The notes under the pieces were generated by a model, which was not told where the DNA came from, searched no databases, and saw only the letters and a list, made by a program, of their open reading frames with translations. From UBA1822 sp963615055 (GTDB lineage: Bacteria; Bacillota; Negativicutes; Veillonellales; Dialisteraceae): 35,631 nucleotides of DNA. The DNA lies in the NCBI GenBank assembly GCA_963615055.1, contig CAVEFO010000013.1, positions 1 through 35,631 on the forward strand. Direction: 5' to 3'. The position numbers and the translations under genes are program-made. Within the stretch, counting starts at the first letter, position 1. Every line of letters begins with the position of its first letter. Of the stretch, positions 31,892 to 35,631 are shown in pieces.

Positions 31892-32719
31892 ATGAAAAGT
31901 GAAGAATTGGCCAAAAGAATACGTATAGATGCCGTAAAAATGGTAAATCATGCACATGCATCACACATTGGGGGGATTTTATCGTGTGCAGATATAATCG
32001 CGGTTTTGTATAGTACTGTTGTTAATGTTTGTCCAGATGATCCGCAAAATAATAATAGAGATAGGGTTATTTTGAGTAAGGGACACAACGGGGTTGCCAT
32101 TTATGCGGCTTTGGCAGAATGCGGTTTTTTCCCATGGATAGAGCTTGATACGTATGGGGATAATGGGAGTATATTTTCTTGTCATATTTCACATAAAAAG
32201 GTGCCGGGCGTAGAAATATCTACGGGTAGTTTAGGACAAGGAGTGTGTGCTGCATGTGGTATGGCATTAAACGGAAAGCTTAAAAGATTGACTTACCATG
32301 TGTATGCTATTGTGGGTGACGGAGAATGTGATGAGGGAGCGGTGTGGGAGATGGCTTTGTTTTCGGCACACCAGAAGTTAGATAATTTTACAGTTATTGT
32401 TGATCGAAATCATATGCAGGCAATGGGGCTTTGTGAGTCAATATTAAATTTGGATCCGTTTGCTGAAAAATGGAAAGCTTTTGGTTGGGAAGTTATTGAG
32501 GTCAAGGATGGAAATAATCACGATCAATTGAAAGAGGCTTTTCAAGCTGTAAATACTGGGAAGCCGAGAGTTATTATTGCGAACACAGTAAAAGGGAAAG
32601 GTGTCTCTTTTATGGAAAATCAGCTGTTGTGGCATTATAGAGATCCGCAGGGGGAAGACTATCAAAAGGCTATAGAAGAATTGCAGGAGGGTAACAAAGA
32701 TGCGAAATCATGTGATTAA
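31892..32719 (+). CDS. Transketolase-like, N-terminal (thiamine pyrophosphate-binding) subunit
   Basis: A 275-aa half-transketolase (TktA1 type). It has the diphosphate-binding motif GDGECDEG at 142-149 and Asn173 of VDRNHMQ. LSKGHNG (His65) and PGVEISTGSLGQG (about 105-117) are transketolase signatures, and HASHIGG (His25) corresponds to the substrate-side His. It lies in a sugar nucleotide cluster next to its other half, with a 20-bp overlap, not near pentose phosphate genes. Inference: it transfers a two-carbon ketol unit to a nucleotide sugar made by RfbF/RfbG. Alternatives are a housekeeping paralogue or a DXS-like enzyme. Confidence 0.88.
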   Translation: MKSEELAKRIRIDAVKMVNHAHASHIGGILSCADIIAVLYSTVVNVCPDDPQNNNRDRVILSKGHNGVAIYAALAECGFFPWIELDTYGDNGSIFSCHISHKKVPGVEISTGSLGQGVCAACGMALNGKLKRLTYHVYAIVGDGECDEGAVWEMALFSAHQKLDNFTVIVDRNHMQAMGLCESILNLDPFAEKWKAFGWEVIEVKDGNNHDQLKEAFQAVNTGKPRVIIANTVKGKGVSFMENQLLWHYRDPQGEDYQKAIEELQEGNKDAKSCD

Positions 32720-33638
32720 GGAGTTAATAAAATGCGCCAAAATTGATCAAAGAATGATTTTGGTTACTGCTGATTTGGGATTTGGTGTGCTTGAAGGGTT
32801 TGCGCAAAAATATCCTGAAAGATATATCAATGTGGGAATAGCGGAGCAAAATCTTGCGGCAATGGCAGCAGGACTTGCTTTGGAAGGAAATATGGTTTTT
32901 ATGTATTCTATTGGTAATTTTCCTACACTCAGGTGTATAGAACAGATTCGAAATTTAGGGTGTTATCATAATGCGAATATAAAAATATTGGCAACCGGTG
33001 GCGGATTTGCTTATGGAAGTTTGGGGATGACACATCATGCAACTGAGGATGTTGCGATGATGAGAGCTTTACCAAATATGAAAGTATATGTTCCTGCCGA
33101 TGCTATAGAAGCAATGGCATGTTTTGATGAGCTTTGTAAATACGATGGCCCAGGATATTTGCGCATGGCGCGAGGAAAAGAAGCGAATATTCATGATATA
33201 GAAGAGTTAAAAAATCTTGATGTTACTAGATTAGTTTCTATTGTAGATGGTGGGCCGAATGTTGTGTTGTTTGCCATGGGGACGATTTTGAAAGAAGCCG
33301 TTTTGGCAGCGAAGCAATTGAGAGATTTTGGCATTTTGGTTTCTGTGTATTCGGTACCTGCAGTAAAGCCTATTGATGAAGAAGGAATAAAAAGATTAGC
33401 AATAAAAGCAAACTTATTTATAACTATGGAAGAACATAATATTATCGGTGGTTTGGGAGGCGCGGTGGCTGAAGTTCTGAGCGAGATAAATCATCATGCT
33501 TTGCTCATGCGTTTTGGTTTGCATGATACGTTTACAGAAGAGGTTGGGGATCAAGAATATTTACGAAAATACTATCATATGTCCGCTTCGGATGTGGTGG
33601 AAGAAGTGGTTCGCTATTGTAAGGAAGGGAAATTATGA
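32700..33638 (+). CDS. Transketolase-like, C-terminal (pyrimidine-binding) subunit
   Basis: This 312-aa protein is the partner of the preceding gene. It contains the pyrimidine-binding domain with the activating glutamate Glu49 in VGIAEQNLAAMAAGLAL. MTHHATEDVAMMRALPN (about 110-126) is equivalent to the GPTHQPxE segment of transketolases but more like the DXS/TktA2 version. The C-terminal domain includes VVLFAMGTILKEAVLAAKQL and VYSVPAVKPID. The ATG has GGAGGGTAA upstream, and the overlap with the N-subunit indicates coupled translation of an obligate heteromer. Its acceptor is not shown by sequence. Confidence 0.88.
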   Translation: MRNHVIKELIKCAKIDQRMILVTADLGFGVLEGFAQKYPERYINVGIAEQNLAAMAAGLALEGNMVFMYSIGNFPTLRCIEQIRNLGCYHNANIKILATGGGFAYGSLGMTHHATEDVAMMRALPNMKVYVPADAIEAMACFDELCKYDGPGYLRMARGKEANIHDIEELKNLDVTRLVSIVDGGPNVVLFAMGTILKEAVLAAKQLRDFGILVSVYSVPAVKPIDEEGIKRLAIKANLFITMEEHNIIGGLGGAVAEVLSEINHHALLMRFGLHDTFTEEVGDQEYLRKYYHMSASDVVEEVVRYCKEGKL

Positions 33639-34564
33639 AAATAGCCATTGCAGGGGCAACAAGTTTTATCGGCATGCATCTTTTGCGAGAATTATCACAA
33701 AAGTCAGCCGGTGATGAATTGGTTGCCGTGGTAAGAAAAGGTAGCAAACAAATTCCTGTATTGAAAGCGATGGGGGGTCATATTGATGTAAAAGAGCTGG
33801 ATTTGGACGAATATGAAAATTTGGGGACGACTGTGGGTGCGGTAGATTGTTTGGTGTACTTGACGTGGAATGGGACCAGAGGAAGCGACAGGGATGACTA
33901 TGAAATGCAGAAGTACAATTACGAGAAGGGAATGCAGGCGATTCGCTCGGTACTTCAAAAAGGCTGTAAAAAAATTATAACTGCGGGGTCACAGGCAGAG
34001 TATGGCCCATGGTTCGAGACGAGAAAGATAACAGAAAAGGATCCGGAATGTCCCAATACGGAATACGGAGAATTTAAGCTGCGATTTTATCGGGATGTAT
34101 TGAAATTGGTTCAGGAGGCCGGAGGGATTCTGCTGGAGCCGCGGTTTTTCAGCTTGTATGGGGCTGGAGACTTTGGCGGCACGATGATTATTTCCATGTT
34201 AAAGAACATGATGGAAAATAAAAAGTGTGAGTTGACAGAGTGCGTTCAGCTTTGGGATTTTCTTTATATAGATGATGCGATAAGCGGGCTTATCAAATTA
34301 ATTTGGGATGTCCATGATTCCGGTGTCTTTAATTTTGGTTTCGGAGATAGCCATGAATTGAAGCACTATGTTATGAAAATGTATGAGTTGGTGGGGAGCC
34401 AAAGCGAAATGAGATTTGGTGCGGTGTCGTATCCGCGAACGGGAATGGTAAACGTAAATCCGGATGTAACGAAACTGAGATCAATCGGTTGGGAACCGGA
34501 GATTTCATTTGAATCCGGTGTTTGCAAGATTATAGAGTCGCTCAAAGAGAAGGAAGGAAATTAA
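33635..34564 (+). CDS. NAD(P)-dependent SDR (nucleotide-sugar reductase or epimerase)
   Basis: A 309-aa extended SDR with the dinucleotide motif IAGATSFIGMHLLREL. The catalytic region is TAGSQAEYGP (Ser) and TEYGEFKL (YxxxK). LEPRFFSLYGAGDFGGTM and WDFLYIDDAISGLI match NAD-dependent epimerase/dehydratase proteins. The start overlaps the transketolase stop (ATGA), so it is expected to work directly after the transketolase. Inference: it reduces a ketone in the branched CDP-sugar. It resembles no classical CDP-abequose, paratose or tyvelose enzyme closely enough for me to assign one. Confidence 0.78.
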   Translation: MKIAIAGATSFIGMHLLRELSQKSAGDELVAVVRKGSKQIPVLKAMGGHIDVKELDLDEYENLGTTVGAVDCLVYLTWNGTRGSDRDDYEMQKYNYEKGMQAIRSVLQKGCKKIITAGSQAEYGPWFETRKITEKDPECPNTEYGEFKLRFYRDVLKLVQEAGGILLEPRFFSLYGAGDFGGTMIISMLKNMMENKKCELTECVQLWDFLYIDDAISGLIKLIWDVHDSGVFNFGFGDSHELKHYVMKMYELVGSQSEMRFGAVSYPRTGMVNVNPDVTKLRSIGWEPEISFESGVCKIIESLKEKEGN

Positions 34565-34565
34565 C

Positions 34566-35600
34566 ATGGAGAATACGCGCGCTTTGGCCAACTTGGCCGA
34601 AATCAACGCAATTAAAAAAACAAAGTATTGTAAGTATTTGGAGCCGGTGTTCAAAGAATGTAAAAAGGCAATTGTTTTTGAGTCCAGTAGTTTTTTTGTA
34701 CCATATCAAAGTGTAGTATTGTATTCGTTGTTGGATCATATCAAAGCGGATAGTTATTATGATATTGTTATTTTGACATCAGAGATTGATGATTATGATT
34801 GTTCGTTATTAACAGAGGCTACAAAGGGTAAGCCAAATGTTTCCGTTCGATTTTATGATCCGTCACATCATGTGAAATCATATATAGCGAAGAACCCTTT
34901 TACATATTTGGAAATCAATTATTATCGGCTTGCGTTGCCGTGGATTTTTGGAAAGTATGATGTAGTGCTGAATCTTGGAGCCGATATTGTAGTGCAAAGG
35001 GATTTGGAGGAATTATTGAATGTGGAGTTTAGATCGGACGAGTATCTGGCAGGGGCTTTGGATTTGGGCTATTTAGGAAGATTAACAATGGATATTTCTC
35101 CTCAAGAGCTGGGCTTGAAACACCCGGAAGGATATGTCAATGCAGATGTATTAGTGTTTAATAATAATGCGATAAGACGTGATTTTTCTTTGGATGATGT
35201 GATGGCGGTCTGGGAAAAGTATCGTCTGCGTTGTGCTGAGCAGGATGCATTTAATATGATTTTTGACGGACATATTCATCATTTGGATTTGCGGTGGAAT
35301 TTATATCCGGATAAAATGGCTTCGGTCGAGCATGTCGCGCATAATACGGACGAGAAGATTGGTTTGTGGAAAGAAGCTTTGCAAAATCCTTATATTATTC
35401 ATTATGCGGCATATCCGAAACCTTGGGATTATCCACAGGTTGGACTGGGGGATAAATGGTGGCATTATGCGAGAATGTCACCCTATTATGAAGAAATATT
35501 GAGAAGACTTGCGGTTGTTTCCGTTAGGAGCGAATTAGGAATGGGACGGTCTTGGATACAAAAAATGGGGGATCGGTTTGTTGTGACCCCCAAAAGTTAG
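34566..35600 (+). CDS. GT8-family glycosyltransferase, 3' end formed by an IS
   Basis: This 344-aa protein has GT8 features: the GT-A core, YLEINYYRLALPWIFGKYDVVLNLGADIVV, YVNADVLVFNN, CAEQDAFNMIF and a C-terminal HYAAYPKPWDYP. These resemble LPS galactosyl- or glucosyltransferases. In the metal-binding position it reads Gly138-Ala-Asp140 instead of Asp-x-Asp. The last seven codons (FVVTPKS) and the stop lie in the IS3-family end that starts near 35579, so the native C-terminus is probably replaced, perhaps shortened. It starts one base after the SDR stop with GAAGGAAAT as ribosome site. Confidence 0.78.
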   Translation: MENTRALANLAEINAIKKTKYCKYLEPVFKECKKAIVFESSSFFVPYQSVVLYSLLDHIKADSYYDIVILTSEIDDYDCSLLTEATKGKPNVSVRFYDPSHHVKSYIAKNPFTYLEINYYRLALPWIFGKYDVVLNLGADIVVQRDLEELLNVEFRSDEYLAGALDLGYLGRLTMDISPQELGLKHPEGYVNADVLVFNNNAIRRDFSLDDVMAVWEKYRLRCAEQDAFNMIFDGHIHHLDLRWNLYPDKMASVEHVAHNTDEKIGLWKEALQNPYIIHYAAYPKPWDYPQVGLGDKWWHYARMSPYYEEILRRLAVVSVRSELGMGRSWIQKMGDRFVVTPKS

Positions 35601-35631
35601 ACTTTGTTAGCGAGACACTTTTACTGTCTCG
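35579..35631 (+). mobile_element. Terminal end of a second IS3-family element (continues right of window)
   Basis: The element begins TGTTGT followed by GACCCCCAAAAGTTAGAC, 18 bases identical to the left-edge IS end but in the opposite orientation. The bases after that differ from the left copy, so this is a related, not identical, element. A perfect inverted pair CGAGACA / TGTCTCG (35611-35617, 35625-35631) follows, a subterminal hairpin comparable with the one at the left edge. The transposase would lie beyond the window. Confidence 0.6.

Noticed and set aside
31892..33638. Housekeeping transketolase of the pentose phosphate pathway
   Set aside because: The pair is embedded in a nucleotide-sugar operon with overlapping starts and no pentose phosphate neighbours. 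The family can do either job, so this stays an alternative rather than the preferred call.
30030..34564. CDP-3,6-dideoxyhexose pathway (abequose, paratose, tyvelose, ascarylose)
   Set aside because: rfbF and rfbG are shared with these pathways, but the essential RfbH 3-dehydrase, which would show a modified lysine-to-histidine aminotransferase fold, and its reductase are absent.

Overview
The window looks like a chromosomal segment of a diderm Firmicute, most likely a member of the Negativicutes (Veillonella/Megasphaera/Dialister/Selenomonas type). The reasons are a mix of Firmicute-style genes (Mn-dependent family II pyrophosphatase, PcrA, the UPF0210/UPF0237 pair, strong AGGAGG ribosome sites) with outer-membrane biology (an RND tripartite pump and an ABC-exported surface glycan cluster). 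The genus is inference only; no rRNA or tRNA gene is present.

Layout. Bases 1-55 are the outer end of an IS3-family element lying to the left. Bases 283-4391 (minus strand) form a methionine synthesis operon: a stand-alone MetH reactivation protein, a MetH lacking that domain, and MetF, read from a good promoter at 4422-4450. A divergent YhcH/TabA-family gene follows. After a 334-bp gene-free spacer with GGCTTGA repeats comes an RND efflux pair (lipoprotein adaptor and 1040-aa pump) whose promoter region carries a 15-bp imperfect inverted repeat. Bases 9670-13234 hold a viroplasmin/RNase H protein (minus), an MFS exporter and a YifB/ComM AAA+ protein. Bases 13483-15126 (minus) hold the UPF0210 and UPF0237 (ACT) pair. 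Bases 15411-18493 are a tight unit of exonuclease III, a membrane-free histidine kinase, an OmpR-type regulator and a GalE-like epimerase. Then come a HAD phosphatase (minus), a DMT permease, and leuS, ppaC and pcrA.

From 26381 to the right edge lies a surface polysaccharide locus. It starts with a near-consensus promoter overlapping an upstream terminator and a roughly 280-nt leader containing an ops/JUMPStart-like GCGGTAGC hairpin and a second intrinsic terminator. Ten tightly packed genes follow: a DUF4422 glycosyltransferase, ABC permease and ATPase, a GT2-like transferase, glucose-1-phosphate cytidylyltransferase, CDP-glucose 4,6-dehydratase, the two halves of a transketolase, an NAD(P)-dependent SDR and a GT8 transferase. 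The last gene runs into a second IS3-family end, which supplies its final codons.

The most interesting proposal is that RfbF, RfbG, the split transketolase and the SDR make a CDP-activated branched-chain sugar: a two-carbon ketol unit would be placed on the C-4 ketone of CDP-4-keto-6-deoxyglucose and then reduced. The glycan would be finished in the cytoplasm and exported by the ABC transporter, with the leader probably under processive antitermination. The base composition falls visibly from 29014 onward, which suggests the sugar-specific part was acquired as a cassette.
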